DNA of 64,000 nucleotides from Halorussus pelagicus (GCF_004087835.1 NZ_CP035119.1:1426001-1490000); one strand, 5' to 3'; numbered from the stretch's first letter, positions 46,087 through 55,553 are shown. The notes: a model not told the origin generated them from the sequence alone. Translations and numbers: made by a program.

Positions 46087-46108
46087 CCCTTCGTTTCCAG
46101 TGGAAATT
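46087..46108 (-). promoter_or_regulatory. ORB-like origin recognition box
   Basis: On the minus strand this reads AATTTCCACTGGAAACGAAG then GG: a TTTCCACTGGAAA dyad followed by CGAAGGG, which closely resembles the haloarchaeal origin recognition box. It overlaps the stop codon of the MutS-like gene. A weaker partial match (TCTCCGGAAACGG on the minus strand) lies around 46037-46052. It could be an origin element or an autoregulatory Cdc6 site. Confidence 0.6.
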
Positions 46109-48125
46109 AGAACTTCTCCAGCAACTTGTCGTAGAACTCCCCGTCGGAGTCCCCCGCCAGTTTCTCCACGATGAGTTCCGGCGTCGAGCGCGCCAGATGA
46201 TTCTTCACCGGCGAGCGGTTCACCACCAACTCGCCGTCCTCCAACCCCTTCGCCTCGATGCCGTCCACGGGCACGTCGTAGTCGGCCATCTCCCGAATCT
46301 CGGCGGCGAGATGCGAGACGAACACGCCAGTCACATCCCGGCCGCGCAACTCTTCGAGGATTCCGGCGATAATCTTGGCGCTCGCGCCGGGTTCGGTGAT
46401 GCTCTCCAGTTCGTCCACCAGCACCAGTCGGTCCGCGCCGTCCGACTCGCTCCCGCCGTTCGGCAAGGTCCTGCCCGACTGCTCGCCGCCCGTCGCTAGC
46501 CCCGCGAACTCTCGGAGCGTGGACTCGAAGGCCCCGGCGTCGAGGGTGCCCTGCGTCTTGGCATGGTAATGGAGTTCGCCGAATCGCTCGATGCGGACGC
46601 GCTCGGCGGGCACCGGCAGGCCCATGTGGGCCAAAATTGCGACGAGCGCGACCAGATCGAGCGTCGAGGTCTTCCCACCGCTGTTGACACCCGAGAGGAG
46701 CGCGACGCCCGACACGTCGTAGTTCACCGGCTCAACCGCCTCGAAGGACACGTCCAGCAGGGGCGAGCGCCCGCCCTCGATGGTGAACCCCCCGTCGCCG
46801 AACTCCGGCATCGTGCAGTCGAAGTCCTCGGCGAATCGGGCGACGGCCAACTCCACGTCCAACTCCAGCGCGGTCCTGACCAACTGCTCGGCGTCCTCGC
46901 GGCGGTCCGCGAGGTCCGCGGCGAGTTCGCGCTTCCGCCCGGCGGCCCGGCGGTCCTTCGCGGCCTGCAAGTCGTCGCGGAGGCGCGAGACTACCTCCTC
47001 GTCGCGTTCGACCGGGAAGGTCGGTTCCTCGGGGAACGCCCGGCGCGCGACCTCGGCCTCGCCCGAGTTCAAGTCCAACGAGTCGATTAGCTCCTCGCGG
47101 GCCTGCTCGACTGCTGCGGCGTGTTCGTCGCTCAACTCCCGCGAGAGCAGGGAATCGACACCCGCGCCCTGCTCGACCAGCGAGAGCAGGTCCGACCCCT
47201 CGACGGTCACGTCCTGCTCCTCGATGGTCTCCCGGAGCGCGTCGTTGGCGACGCTCTCGGCGGTCGAGACCGTGGCATCGAGGTCATCGACGGCCCGCGA
47301 GAGGCGGTTTAATTCGTCGTCGCCGACCACGGTCCCCTCCGAATCGACGCGGGCCAGCGTCTCTTCCAAGATATCCACGTCCAGCGGCGGGTCGATGCCC
47401 GCGGCCCGGTGGACCCGCGCGGCGGCCTGCAAGCACTCGCGGTTTGCCGCGTAGAAGGCCAGCACGCGCTCGGGGACGACCTCTGCGGGGCGCTCCAAGG
47501 CGTCGGGTTCGACGCGCACATCGCCCTCGACGGCCACGCCCGCGAACTCCTCGTCGAGCGCGACCACCGTCGAGTAGCCCCGCGCGAGGTCCGCGAGGTC
47601 GCGGGCGTCCTCCACGACTTCGACGCTCAACTCCGGAATCGCCTCCTTGGCCTCGGTGTAGCGTTCGGCGTCGGTCGTCGCCAGACAGCGGTCGCGGACC
47701 GACACGTCCCGCGGCGCGGAGAGCGGTTCCACGTCCGCGAGCGCGTCCAGCACCTCCGGGTCGGGCGTTCGCTCCAACGCCGACGCGGCGAACGCTCGGG
47801 TCTCCTCGATGCGCGACTCGACGCCGCTCGGGTAGAGCGTTTCGAGGCGCTTCTCGCCGTAGCTCGTCACGGTCCGGTCTTTGAGCAGGCCGAGCGCGTC
47901 CCGGTATATCTCCTTCGCGCGGTCGGTCGCCAGAAAGTCACCGGGGTCGTCGTGGCGCTTCCGGACGGCACCGCGAGCGATGGCCGCGGCCCGGCCCTCG
48001 GTGATGCCCGGCGCGCTGGCGAGTTCGGCCACGTCGCCGTCCGCCAGCGCGCGCTCGGGGTCGTCCAACTCCGAGAGCGCCGCCGCGGTCTTGGACCCGA
48101 CGCCCGGTATCGCCTCCAACTCCAT
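46107..48125 (-). CDS. MutS-like ATPase (archaeal MutS5/MutS2-type)
   Basis: 672 residues. Helix-hairpin-helix pair at the N-terminus (IPGVGSKTAAALSEL; APGITEGRAAAIARG), long helical lever region, and a C-terminal MutS ATPase: Walker A GVNSGGKTSTLDL, Walker B VLVDELESITEPGA, His switch VFVSHLA. The mismatch-recognition domain I of MutS1 and the Smr nuclease domain of bacterial MutS2 are both absent. It probably acts on branched DNA. It lies upstream of cdc6 on the same strand. Confidence 0.85.
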   Translation of the reverse strand: MELEAIPGVGSKTAAALSELDDPERALADGDVAELASAPGITEGRAAAIARGAVRKRHDDPGDFLATDRAKEIYRDALGLLKDRTVTSYGEKRLETLYPSGVESRIEETRAFAASALERTPDPEVLDALADVEPLSAPRDVSVRDRCLATTDAERYTEAKEAIPELSVEVVEDARDLADLARGYSTVVALDEEFAGVAVEGDVRVEPDALERPAEVVPERVLAFYAANRECLQAAARVHRAAGIDPPLDVDILEETLARVDSEGTVVGDDELNRLSRAVDDLDATVSTAESVANDALRETIEEQDVTVEGSDLLSLVEQGAGVDSLLSRELSDEHAAAVEQAREELIDSLDLNSGEAEVARRAFPEEPTFPVERDEEVVSRLRDDLQAAKDRRAAGRKRELAADLADRREDAEQLVRTALELDVELAVARFAEDFDCTMPEFGDGGFTIEGGRSPLLDVSFEAVEPVNYDVSGVALLSGVNSGGKTSTLDLVALVAILAHMGLPVPAERVRIERFGELHYHAKTQGTLDAGAFESTLREFAGLATGGEQSGRTLPNGGSESDGADRLVLVDELESITEPGASAKIIAGILEELRGRDVTGVFVSHLAAEIREMADYDVPVDGIEAKGLEDGELVVNRSPVKNHLARSTPELIVEKLAGDSDGEFYDKLLEKF

Positions 48126-48213
48126 TCGGGCGAGAATACTGACGCCTCGGTTAAAAACGTTCGTGGGCCGGTTCGCGGCCGCCGACCGAACGCCGTCCGC
48201 GATTGTGCGAAAG

Positions 48214-48495
48214 TCAGTCGCGGAGTCCCCACGGCAGGTCGCCGCCGTGGGTCTCGATGTACGCCTTGGCGTCGTCGATGCCGGTCAGTCGAACGTTGTC
48301 CCGACTTCCGCCGTAGCCTTCGAGCGGCGCTTCCGGGTCCCGAATCATCTCGCGCACGAGGTCTTCCGCTCGGCCTTGGTCGCTTGTCGCACACCAGTTT
48401 TTCACCGTCTCTACCTGTTTCTTGTGTCCGCCGACGACCCGTTTTCGGACCATCTTTTTCACTATCTTGGTCCGGAGTTGCCCGTCGCTCGTCAT
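48214..48495 (-). CDS. Conserved-looking small protein, unknown
   Basis: 93 residues. A basic N-terminal helix (LRTKIVKKMVRKRVVGGHKK) is followed by KNWCATSDQGRAEDLVREMI and GIDDAKAYIETHGGDLPWGL. Basic charge is unusual for a haloarchaeon and hints at nucleic acid binding or ribosome contact. No family assigned. Confidence 0.65.
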   Translation of the reverse strand: MTSDGQLRTKIVKKMVRKRVVGGHKKQVETVKNWCATSDQGRAEDLVREMIRDPEAPLEGYGGSRDNVRLTGIDDAKAYIETHGGDLPWGLRD

Positions 48496-48623
48496 ACGTG
48501 AGAAAATGAAATAGCTATTACTTATATCTGTCCTATTTATTCAACACCTCCGAAGGTAGCTATCTCCGATAGAGATACTTTTAATCGGCATATTCAAGTG
48601 TGTAGCTCCAGACATAGCGTAAC

Positions 48624-48971
48624 ATGAGTACTCCACAGGCAGACGAGACCTCTTCCCAGTCCGCCACGGAAGCCGACGCCGAGAACACAGTCCTCACGGA
48701 CGTTCTCGGCCCGCACGCGAAAGTGAAAATCCTCGTCGCGCTGTTGGGTGAAAACGACCGCGACCTCAACCCCACCGACATCGCCCGACACGCGGGCATC
48801 GACCGAAGCACGTTCTACGAACACATCGACGACCTCGTGGCCTACGACGTGGTCGAGGAGACCCGAACCGTCGGCAACAGCCAGATGTACCAGATCAACC
48901 GCGACAACCCCGCCGCCGAGGACCTCGCGCAGTTGGAGTGGGACCTGCTGGACTGCATCCCCGAGGAGTAG
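48624..48971 (+). CDS. Winged helix-turn-helix regulator
   Basis: 115 residues. A disordered acidic lead (about 25 residues) precedes the domain AKVKILVALLGENDRDLNPT, with recognition helix GIDRSTFYEHIDDLVAYDVV and wing TVGNSQMYQIN. No ligand domain follows. It starts 64 bp before larE and may regulate it or distant genes. Confidence 0.85.
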   Translation: MSTPQADETSSQSATEADAENTVLTDVLGPHAKVKILVALLGENDRDLNPTDIARHAGIDRSTFYEHIDDLVAYDVVEETRTVGNSQMYQINRDNPAAEDLAQLEWDLLDCIPEE

Positions 48972-49035
48972 ATACCGCTCACACCGGTCGCCGCGTTCAA
49001 CGCACTTTTTGCTGGCAGTCACCAACCTCCGGGAT

Positions 49036-49941
49036 ATGGCTACTATCGAGGAGAAGGCGGAGGCGGTCCGGGAGGACCTCGCCGAGCGCGAGGGCGTGCT
49101 AGTCGCGTTCTCCGGTGGGGTGGACTCGTCGGTCGTCGCGGCGCTGGCCCGCGACGCGCTCGGCGACGACGCGGTGGCCTGCACCGCCAAGAGCGAGACC
49201 CTGCCGGAGGCGGAACTCGACGACGCCAAGCGCGTCGCCGACGAAATCGGCATCCGCCACGAACTCGCGGAGTTCTCGGAGTTGGACGACCCCGACTTCG
49301 TGGCCAACGACGGCGACCGGTGTTACCACTGCCGGACGATGCGCCTCGGCAAGATGTTCGAGACTGCCGAGGAACTCGACATCCCGGTGGTCTGCGACGG
49401 GACGAACGCCAGCGACGCCGACGGCGGCCACCGCCCCGGTCTACAGGCCGTCGATGAGTTGGACGCCTACTCGCCGCTGTTGGCTCACGACATCGACAAG
49501 GAGGAGGTCCGGGAACTGGCCGACGCCTACGACCTCTCGGTCGCCGACAAGCCATCGATGGCGTGTCTCTCGTCGCGGATTCCCACCGGTCTCGAAGTCA
49601 CCGAGGCGAAACTCTCGCGGGTCGAGCAGGCCGAGACTCTGCTCCGCCAGTGGGGCTTTTCGCAGTTCCGGGTCCGGGACCACGACGGTCTCGCCCGCAT
49701 CGAGGTCGGCCGCGACGAACTGGAGACCGCGCTGAACGAGGACTTCGTGGCTGCCGCCCGCGACCATCTGGCCGACCTCGGTTTCGACCATGTGACTCTC
49801 GACCTTCACGGCTATCAGACCGGGAGCGTCAGCCCCGAGGACGACGAAGAGCGCGCAGAGGACGCCGCCGAGACGACCGCGACGGACGACGAACCGCTGG
49901 TCGAAGACGTGTTCGCGTCGGAGTATCCGACCGCGGAGTAG
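49036..49941 (+). CDS. larE: LarE, sulfur-inserting enzyme of nickel-pincer cofactor synthesis
   Basis: 301 residues from ATG 49036. PP-loop ATPase motif FSGGVDSSVVAAL adenylates the substrate; then sulfur transfer. Cysteines CYHC (GDRCYHCRTM) and the later PSMACLSSR give three conserved cysteines, the set known from iron-sulfur-cluster LarE enzymes that can turn over repeatedly, unlike the one-cysteine sacrificial form. The C-terminal tail is acidic. larB is at 38076; larC and larA are not visible here. Confidence 0.9.
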   Translation: MATIEEKAEAVREDLAEREGVLVAFSGGVDSSVVAALARDALGDDAVACTAKSETLPEAELDDAKRVADEIGIRHELAEFSELDDPDFVANDGDRCYHCRTMRLGKMFETAEELDIPVVCDGTNASDADGGHRPGLQAVDELDAYSPLLAHDIDKEEVRELADAYDLSVADKPSMACLSSRIPTGLEVTEAKLSRVEQAETLLRQWGFSQFRVRDHDGLARIEVGRDELETALNEDFVAAARDHLADLGFDHVTLDLHGYQTGSVSPEDDEERAEDAAETTATDDEPLVEDVFASEYPTAE

Positions 49942-50014
49942 CGACTCGACGGTCGTCACTTGCCAGTCGAGTTCGAGAAAACGGCATGGGCGTTCGCACC
50001 TAAGGGTGGCAGTT

Positions 50015-50055
50015 TGCTGGCACGCGAACTGCGGTATGTAGCTGCTGGCACGCGA
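50015..50055. repeat. 13-bp direct repeat in the larE-tatC spacer
   Basis: TGCTGGCACGCGA occurs at 50015-50027 and again at 50043-50055, with 15 bp between. It lies between convergent genes and its meaning is unknown. Confidence 0.5.
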
Positions 50056-50169
50056 GCTATGTGGCAGGCGCGAACGCTACCGTACCGTTGGGAGCGGTTC
50101 TACTTAGTTATACGGTGAATACGCCGAGGGAAACGAATCGTTTCCGCCGTCGGAACGGAGCGTTGTCCG

Positions 50170-51006
50170 TCAGTTCCCGGTCCACTTGAGGAGGAACAGC
50201 GTCCCCTCGAAGAGCGTAATCATCGTCAGCGTGACGAGGATGGGTGCCATCCCGGTTGGGTCCGGCGTGAACAGGAACGAGATGCCGAGGAACGCGCCCC
50301 AGAACAGCAGGCGGCGGTCGGCGAGCCATCGCCGGGTCGTCAGCCCCATCATGATGGCGAGCATGATGAACAGCGGAATCTGGAACACGACCGCCAGATA
50401 GCCCATCAGCATCAGGATGAGGTTGAACGTCTTCGTCAGGCCGAACGCGAGTTCCGCCGCGCCCTCGGTGTACTGGATGAAGTAGGTGAACACCGCGGGG
50501 AGGATGAGGAAGAAGGCGAAACTGACGCCGATGACCGCCAGCACGAGACTGGTCGGGACTGCCGCGAGGTAGTAGCGACGTTCGTGGGGGTATAGACCGG
50601 GCCGCATGAAGAGGTACGTCTCGTAGACGAACACCGGAAGCGCGATGATGACGCCCGCGAGACTGGCGACTTTCAGATTGGTCAGCACCAGCGCGAGCGG
50701 GTGGTAGAGTCGGGGACGCGCCTGCTCGCCGAGTTGGTCGAACGGGATGGTGTTGTACCAGAGGAAGTTGATGACTTGCTCTGAAAACGGCAGTGCGACG
50801 GCAGTGACCATCCCCGCGACGGCGATGATGACTGCCAATCGTTTGACCATCTCCTCGATGTGGTCGGCCAGCGGCATCTCTTCGTCTTCCAGCGGCTCTT
50901 CCGGCCGCGGGGCCGGGTCGTTCACCGTCTCCGGCTCTCGCCTCGCGGGCCCGGTATCTTCCGCGGGCGTGAGATTGCTGGCCGTCGCCTCCGATTCGTC
51001 AGCCAT
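50170..51006 (-). CDS. tatC: Sec-independent translocase subunit TatC (single-domain type)
   Basis: 278 residues. A long acidic cytoplasmic N-terminus (about 50 residues) precedes six membrane helices. The conserved first-loop pattern is MPLADHIEEMVKRL, and LVFETYLFMRPGLYPHERR-like VFVYETYLFMRPGLYPHE matches the TatC signature. It recognises the twin-arginine signal of folded exported proteins, such as the spondin-domain protein at 4690. It is divergent from the double TatC gene, 93 bp apart. Confidence 0.93.
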   Translation of the reverse strand: MADESEATASNLTPAEDTGPARREPETVNDPAPRPEEPLEDEEMPLADHIEEMVKRLAVIIAVAGMVTAVALPFSEQVINFLWYNTIPFDQLGEQARPRLYHPLALVLTNLKVASLAGVIIALPVFVYETYLFMRPGLYPHERRYYLAAVPTSLVLAVIGVSFAFFLILPAVFTYFIQYTEGAAELAFGLTKTFNLILMLMGYLAVVFQIPLFIMLAIMMGLTTRRWLADRRLLFWGAFLGISFLFTPDPTGMAPILVTLTMITLFEGTLFLLKWTGN

Positions 51007-51099
51007 TCAGTGGCTCTACGTTCTGCCGTTCTTATAGGTCTTCTGTGACCGTCTGTACGAGAAGATTGATAACTACGACACGGCTACCCTTTCCAAAGA

Positions 51100-53361
51100 A
51101 TGTCCGGGACTGGAAGTAGCATCGTCGACGAGGACACCGCCAACGCCGTCAACAGCGGGCGAGAGACCATCGGAGCGATGCTCTCGACGGCGCAAGAGCA
51201 TCTCCAGAAGGTGTTTATCGTCTTCCTCGTCGGCTTCGTCGCGTCTTTCTACGCGCTTCGTTCCGTCGGGTGGCCCTTCCTCAAACAAGTGACCAAGGCT
51301 CAGATGCCGCCGTCGCTAGCCGACTCCGTCACGGTCATCGCCGTAACGCCGTTCGACGTTATCCTGTTACAGGCGAAAATCGGTGCCATCGCGGGTGGCA
51401 TCATCGCGCTTCCCGTCCTGCTGTACTACTCTCGGGACTCCCTTCGCCAACGCTCGTGGTATCCGGGCGTACCTATCGCTCGCTGGAAAATAGCGATTCT
51501 GGTCTTTCTCGCGCTGGCGCTGTTCCTCGGCGGGATGACCTACGGTTACGGCGTCTTCTTCCCCCTGATGTTCCAGTTCCTCGCGGACAACGCCATCAAC
51601 GCGGGCTTCGAGACGCGCTACTCTATCGTGAAGTGGACGGAGTTCATCGCGTTCCTCTCGCTGTCGTTCGGTCTCGCCGCGGAGCTTCCGCTGGCGATGA
51701 GCGGACTGGCCTACACCGGCATCGTCCAGTACGAGACGTTCCGCGACAAGTGGCGCTACGCCATTATGGGCATCTTCCTCTTCGGTGCCGTGGCGTCGCC
51801 GCCGGACCCGTTCACCCAGATCATGTGGGCGACGCCGCTCATCCTGCTGTACGCGTTTAGCCTCTATCTCACGAAGGTCGTCGTGACGCTCAAGCGCGGG
51901 AGCGAGCGCCTCAGCTTCGTCGATGTCGTTCGTGATAACGCGATTCGGATGCTCGGCGCTCCGGCGCTCGTGTTCCTGCTCGTCCGGTTCTTCTTCACGC
52001 GCGCTGGCGTCGAGACGCTGAACGCCGAACTCCCCGCGAAGTACGCGCTTCCGGCCGTCGAGTCGGTCGTGGGACTTCCCCGTTCGGAGTCAATTCTCGT
52101 CGCGTCTGGGTCCATCGCGCTGGTCGCGTTCGTCGTCGCGTTCCTCTACTATCTGACCAACGCCCTCGGCGAGGCAGCGACCGCCGCTGGCGCTTCCCCG
52201 CCCGCCGCTGGGTCGCCAGCAAACATCGACCTCGAAAATCTCGACGCGGGCGCGGTCCGGGCGGCCCCGCCGGAGGTCTTCGGCGACATGAGCGAGGAAG
52301 ACGCGGTCGGCTACGCCAGCGAGGCGATGGACGCCGATAACGCCGAGAAGGCCCAAGCCATCCTCGACCGCTACGACGAACTCAACCCCGACGACGAGGC
52401 CGAAGGCGAAGCGACCGAAGGCGAAGCGGCCGCGGAGGCCGCCGCCGGTGCGGAAGCGACCGACGCGTACGCCGAGGGAGAGACGGCCGAGGCGACCGCA
52501 CCGCCCGAGACCGAGGACTCGGGCAACGTCCTCGAAAGCACGGCGGCGGGCATGGCCGACGCCTTCACCGAGGAGGAGACAACCGAGGACGACATCGGCG
52601 GGTGGTTCTACGACCTCCGGTTCATCTTCGAGAGTCTTACCTCCAAGATGTTCCGCATCGTGGCAGTGTTCATGCTGGTCCTCGCGGGCGTGTTCACGTT
52701 CCTCTATCGGGGCGGTATCGGCGTCATCCGTAGGGACTTCCTCTCGCGGCTTCCCGCCGAGGTCCGCCCCGAGATGGGGTCGGGCGAGAACGTGCTGAAC
52801 ATCGTGACGCTCCACCCCGTCGAGGCGCTGGTGTTCGAGGTCAAGATAGCCACACTACTCGGGGCCGTGGCGGTCCTGCCGCTGGTCCTCTACTACGCGT
52901 GGCCCGCGATGAAAGAGCGTGGTCTCGCCGCCGGAAACCGGAACGTGTTCGGTCTCTGGTCGGTGACCATCGCGGTCGGTCTCATCGCCGGGAGCGCGCT
53001 CGGCTACGCCATCATCGCGCCGAGCATCATCTCGTGGCTGGTCGCCGACGCGATTCGCGCCGATATGATAATCTCCTACCGGGTCAACAACTTCTTCTGG
53101 CTCGTGTTCTTCACCACCGCGGGAATCGGCCTGCTGGCTGACGTACCTCTGACGATGTGGCTGTTTGAGCGCGGCGGCATCGTCTCGTTCGACGCGATGA
53201 AAGAGCGCTGGCGTGAGGTCACCATCGCCATCTTCGCCGTCGCGGGACTGGCAACGCCCGACAGCCTCTACACGATGTTCCTCATTGCGGTCCCGCTGTC
53301 GGTGGCGTACCTCATCGGACTCGGCGGTCTCTGGGTCGTGACGGTCGGCGGACGGCGGTAG
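51100..53361 (+). CDS. tatC: Double TatC protein (TatCt)
   Basis: 753 residues: two TatC units in one chain. Unit one covers about 25-300 (first helix IVFLVGFVASFYALRSV; FRDKWRYAIMGIFLFGAVASPPDPFTQ), then two extra hydrophobic segments, an acidic Ala/Glu linker (about 375-490), and unit two (about 505-750; ILPLVLYYAWPAMKERG-like; KERWREVTIAIFAVAGLATP). This fused form is known in haloarchaea and complements the short TatC encoded beside it. Both carry folded proteins out at high salt. Confidence 0.93.
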   Translation: MSGTGSSIVDEDTANAVNSGRETIGAMLSTAQEHLQKVFIVFLVGFVASFYALRSVGWPFLKQVTKAQMPPSLADSVTVIAVTPFDVILLQAKIGAIAGGIIALPVLLYYSRDSLRQRSWYPGVPIARWKIAILVFLALALFLGGMTYGYGVFFPLMFQFLADNAINAGFETRYSIVKWTEFIAFLSLSFGLAAELPLAMSGLAYTGIVQYETFRDKWRYAIMGIFLFGAVASPPDPFTQIMWATPLILLYAFSLYLTKVVVTLKRGSERLSFVDVVRDNAIRMLGAPALVFLLVRFFFTRAGVETLNAELPAKYALPAVESVVGLPRSESILVASGSIALVAFVVAFLYYLTNALGEAATAAGASPPAAGSPANIDLENLDAGAVRAAPPEVFGDMSEEDAVGYASEAMDADNAEKAQAILDRYDELNPDDEAEGEATEGEAAAEAAAGAEATDAYAEGETAEATAPPETEDSGNVLESTAAGMADAFTEEETTEDDIGGWFYDLRFIFESLTSKMFRIVAVFMLVLAGVFTFLYRGGIGVIRRDFLSRLPAEVRPEMGSGENVLNIVTLHPVEALVFEVKIATLLGAVAVLPLVLYYAWPAMKERGLAAGNRNVFGLWSVTIAVGLIAGSALGYAIIAPSIISWLVADAIRADMIISYRVNNFFWLVFFTTAGIGLLADVPLTMWLFERGGIVSFDAMKERWREVTIAIFAVAGLATPDSLYTMFLIAVPLSVAYLIGLGGLWVVTVGGRR

Positions 53362-53526
53362 CACGCTCGTTCGCGTTCTTTTGGCGTTTTTCTCGTTCGC
53401 GGTCGTCGTTGGTCGCTGTTCGTTCACGCTCGTCCTCGCTCCGAGATAGCGTCGGGGTTATTTACGTCGTCGGTGATCACCTCGAAATCTCGAACGGTTT
53501 AAACCTCGGAGCGATAATACTCCTGT

Positions 53527-53700
53527 ATGAGCAAGATAAGCGTCGAAGTGCCCGACGAACTCCTCGAAGACCTCGACGGCCACGTCGGAGACGACGGGAA
53601 GTTCGTCAACCGGAGTGAGGCCATTCGCGCGTCGGTCCGGAAGATGCTGGACGTACTGGACGAGATAGACGAGCGCCACGGCCGACTCGAAGACGACTGA
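53527..53700 (+). CDS. Ribbon-helix-helix (CopG/MetJ-type) regulator
   Basis: 57 residues: MSKISVEVPDELLEDLDGHV, then FVNRSEAIRASVRKMLDVL. The SVEVPDELL strand and the NRSEAIRASVRK helix form the ribbon-helix-helix DNA-binding fold. It starts 14 bp upstream of the transporter gene, so it may control it. Short enough to be missed by length filters. Confidence 0.85.
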   Translation: MSKISVEVPDELLEDLDGHVGDDGKFVNRSEAIRASVRKMLDVLDEIDERHGRLEDD

Positions 53701-53714
53701 GCGAGGACTCGAAG

Positions 53715-54443
53715 ATGACTGATTCTTACCGAGACACGACGCCGCTCCCGACCGGTCGCATCGCGCTCGTGGCGCTGTTCGTCACCGCGCTGGTGACTGC
53801 CCAGATGACCGCCTCGAAGCTACTGGGATTCTCCATCCCCTTCGAACTCCCGTTCACCGGAAGCCTCCTTGCGATGCCCGGCGCGGCGCTGGCCTACGCG
53901 GTGACGTTCTTCGCGTCGGACTGCTACTCTGAACTCTACGGTCCCGAGGAGGCCCACAAGATGGTCAACGTCGGCTTCGCCATGAACTTCGTCCTGTTGG
54001 CGCTGGTGTACTCGACCATCGCCGCGCCCGCCGCGCCGTTCAGTTCCGTTGACCCCGCGACGTTCGAGCAGGTCCTCGGCGCGAGCCTCAACATTGTCGT
54101 CGCAAGCCTGCTGGCGTACGTCGTGAGCCAGCACTGGGACGTGCGCGTCTTCCACGCGATTCGGGAGGCGACCGACGGCGACGCCCTCTGGGTCCGGAAC
54201 GTCGCCTCAACCGCGAGCAGTCAGCTCCTCGACACGCTCATCTTCGTGTTCGTCGGGTTCGCCGCGATGCCCGCGCTCCGCGGAGGCGACGCGATGACCC
54301 TGAACGCCCTGCTCGGTCTCGTGGTCGGCCAGTACGTCCTGAAACTGCTCATCGCGGTCGCGGACACGCCGTTCGTCTACGCCGTGGTCGGCTACCTCCG
54401 CTCGCGCGGGTCGGCCGCGCCTGCGGCGCGGACCGCCGACTGA
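53715..54443 (+). CDS. Queuosine-precursor-type transporter (YhhQ/VUT family)
   Basis: 242 residues with about six membrane helices. Recognisable are TAQMTASKLLGF, FASDCYSELYGPEEAHKMVNVGF and the YVVSQHWDVRVFHAIRE segment, all hallmarks of the YhhQ family (DUF165). Members take up deazaguanine precursors; in archaea these feed archaeosine in tRNA. Substrate is inferred. It forms a short operon with the RHH gene. Confidence 0.88.
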   Translation: MTDSYRDTTPLPTGRIALVALFVTALVTAQMTASKLLGFSIPFELPFTGSLLAMPGAALAYAVTFFASDCYSELYGPEEAHKMVNVGFAMNFVLLALVYSTIAAPAAPFSSVDPATFEQVLGASLNIVVASLLAYVVSQHWDVRVFHAIREATDGDALWVRNVASTASSQLLDTLIFVFVGFAAMPALRGGDAMTLNALLGLVVGQYVLKLLIAVADTPFVYAVVGYLRSRGSAAPAARTAD

Positions 54444-54533
54444 GCGGGTTTCGTGTCGGCAAACCGACGCAGACACCGAGTTTTCGGCCGACACCGACAC
54501 TTCTTTCGTGCCGCCCCGACACCGACGAGTCAC

Positions 54534-55295
54534 ATGCGACGCAAAGCCCTCCAGTTACTCGTTATCGGTTGCCTCGTCGCCCTCGCCGGATGCTCCGGCG
54601 CGCTCTCGGGCGGCGACGGCGCACAGACACTCGGCGACGTGACTTACCCTGCGGGCGTGTCGGACGATGGGACGAACGTGACGGCGCTCGCGGACGCCCA
54701 CGAGAGCCAGCTTCAAAACGAGAGTCTCTCGCTCGCAGTTGACTCCACCGTCAACAGCCCGGCGGGGAACCAGACGGTCAGCCTTGACGCCGCAGTCAGT
54801 GCCGACCGCGACCGGATTCGCGCCAACGGTTCTGCGATGGGCCAGCAGGTGTCGGTGTACGTGACCGCGGACCAGCGTTTCACCCGAATCAGCACTGGCG
54901 ACGCCGAACCGCGGTATCAGGTCGCCGAGCGCACGCCCGACTCGATGCAGCTCATTCCGGAGTCGTACACCGGTCGGACGTATATCGCCCAGTTCGCCGG
55001 TTCGGGCAACTTCACGCCGAGCGGCGTTCGTACGGTTGACGGGACGACGCTCATCGTGCTCGAAGCCGACGGCAGTAACGCCACCGAGAGCCAGCAGGTC
55101 AACATCACCGACTACAACGCGACCATGCTGGTTGACCAGCAGGGCGTCGTCCACTCGGTCTCGGTCGATATCTCGGCCACACGTCAGGGCCAGCAGGCCC
55201 AGACTCGGTTCTCGATGAACGTCTCGGACGTGGGCGAGACGACCGTCACGGAACCCTCGTGGCTCAACGAGGCCCGCAACTCGTCGGCCGCCTAA
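54534..55295 (+). CDS. Lipoprotein, haloarchaeal family of unknown function
   Basis: 253 residues. Signal MRRKALQLLVIGCLVALAGC ends with a lipobox (ALAGC), so the mature chain is lipid-anchored at Cys20. The outer part has LolA-like strands (RYQVAERTPDSMQLIPES; VLEADGSN; VHSVSVDISATRQGQ). Several haloarchaeal lipoproteins share this layout. A perfect palindrome follows immediately after the stop. Function unknown. Confidence 0.8.
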   Translation: MRRKALQLLVIGCLVALAGCSGALSGGDGAQTLGDVTYPAGVSDDGTNVTALADAHESQLQNESLSLAVDSTVNSPAGNQTVSLDAAVSADRDRIRANGSAMGQQVSVYVTADQRFTRISTGDAEPRYQVAERTPDSMQLIPESYTGRTYIAQFAGSGNFTPSGVRTVDGTTLIVLEADGSNATESQQVNITDYNATMLVDQQGVVHSVSVDISATRQGQQAQTRFSMNVSDVGETTVTEPSWLNEARNSSAA

Positions 55296-55321
55296 TCGTT
55301 CGAGAGAATTCTCTCGAACGA
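55296..55321. repeat. Perfect 26-bp palindrome after the lipoprotein stop codon
   Basis: Each strand reads TCGTTCGAGAGAATTCTCTC then GAACGA. It begins at the base after TAA. A transcript would fold into a long hairpin with no loop, which may stop transcription, or the DNA may bind a dimeric protein. No T-run follows directly. Confidence 0.85.
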
Positions 55322-55423
55322 CTCGGAGTTCGACGCCTAATCGCCTCAAAAAGAAACGCTTTTGCTCTATTCAAGTATCTTAGACGAACCGTTTTTCACG
55401 GCCCGTCGCTCGAATCGGTTCCG

Positions 55424-55513
55424 ATGGTCGCGGCCCTGACCGCGTTTCTGGTCGGCGTCGTCGTCTTCCTCCGCGGACTCGTCCGGTTGGCGGGCGTCGG
55501 CGCGCGAATCTGA
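55424..55513 (+). CDS. Possible hydrophobic micro-ORF
   Basis: 29 residues (MVAALTAFLVGVVVFLRGLV then RLAGVGARI): one membrane helix with a basic end. It lies in the spacer after the lipoprotein. No promoter element of note was seen, so this is a weak call. Confidence 0.25.
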   Translation: MVAALTAFLVGVVVFLRGLVRLAGVGARI

Positions 55514-55553
55514 CCGTACTGCTGGATTTCGCGTTGAAAAGGCTCCCGAAGGG

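Noticed and set aside
50015-50055. Mobile-element target duplication
   Set aside because: The 13-bp copies are only 15 bp apart with nothing insertion-like between them.
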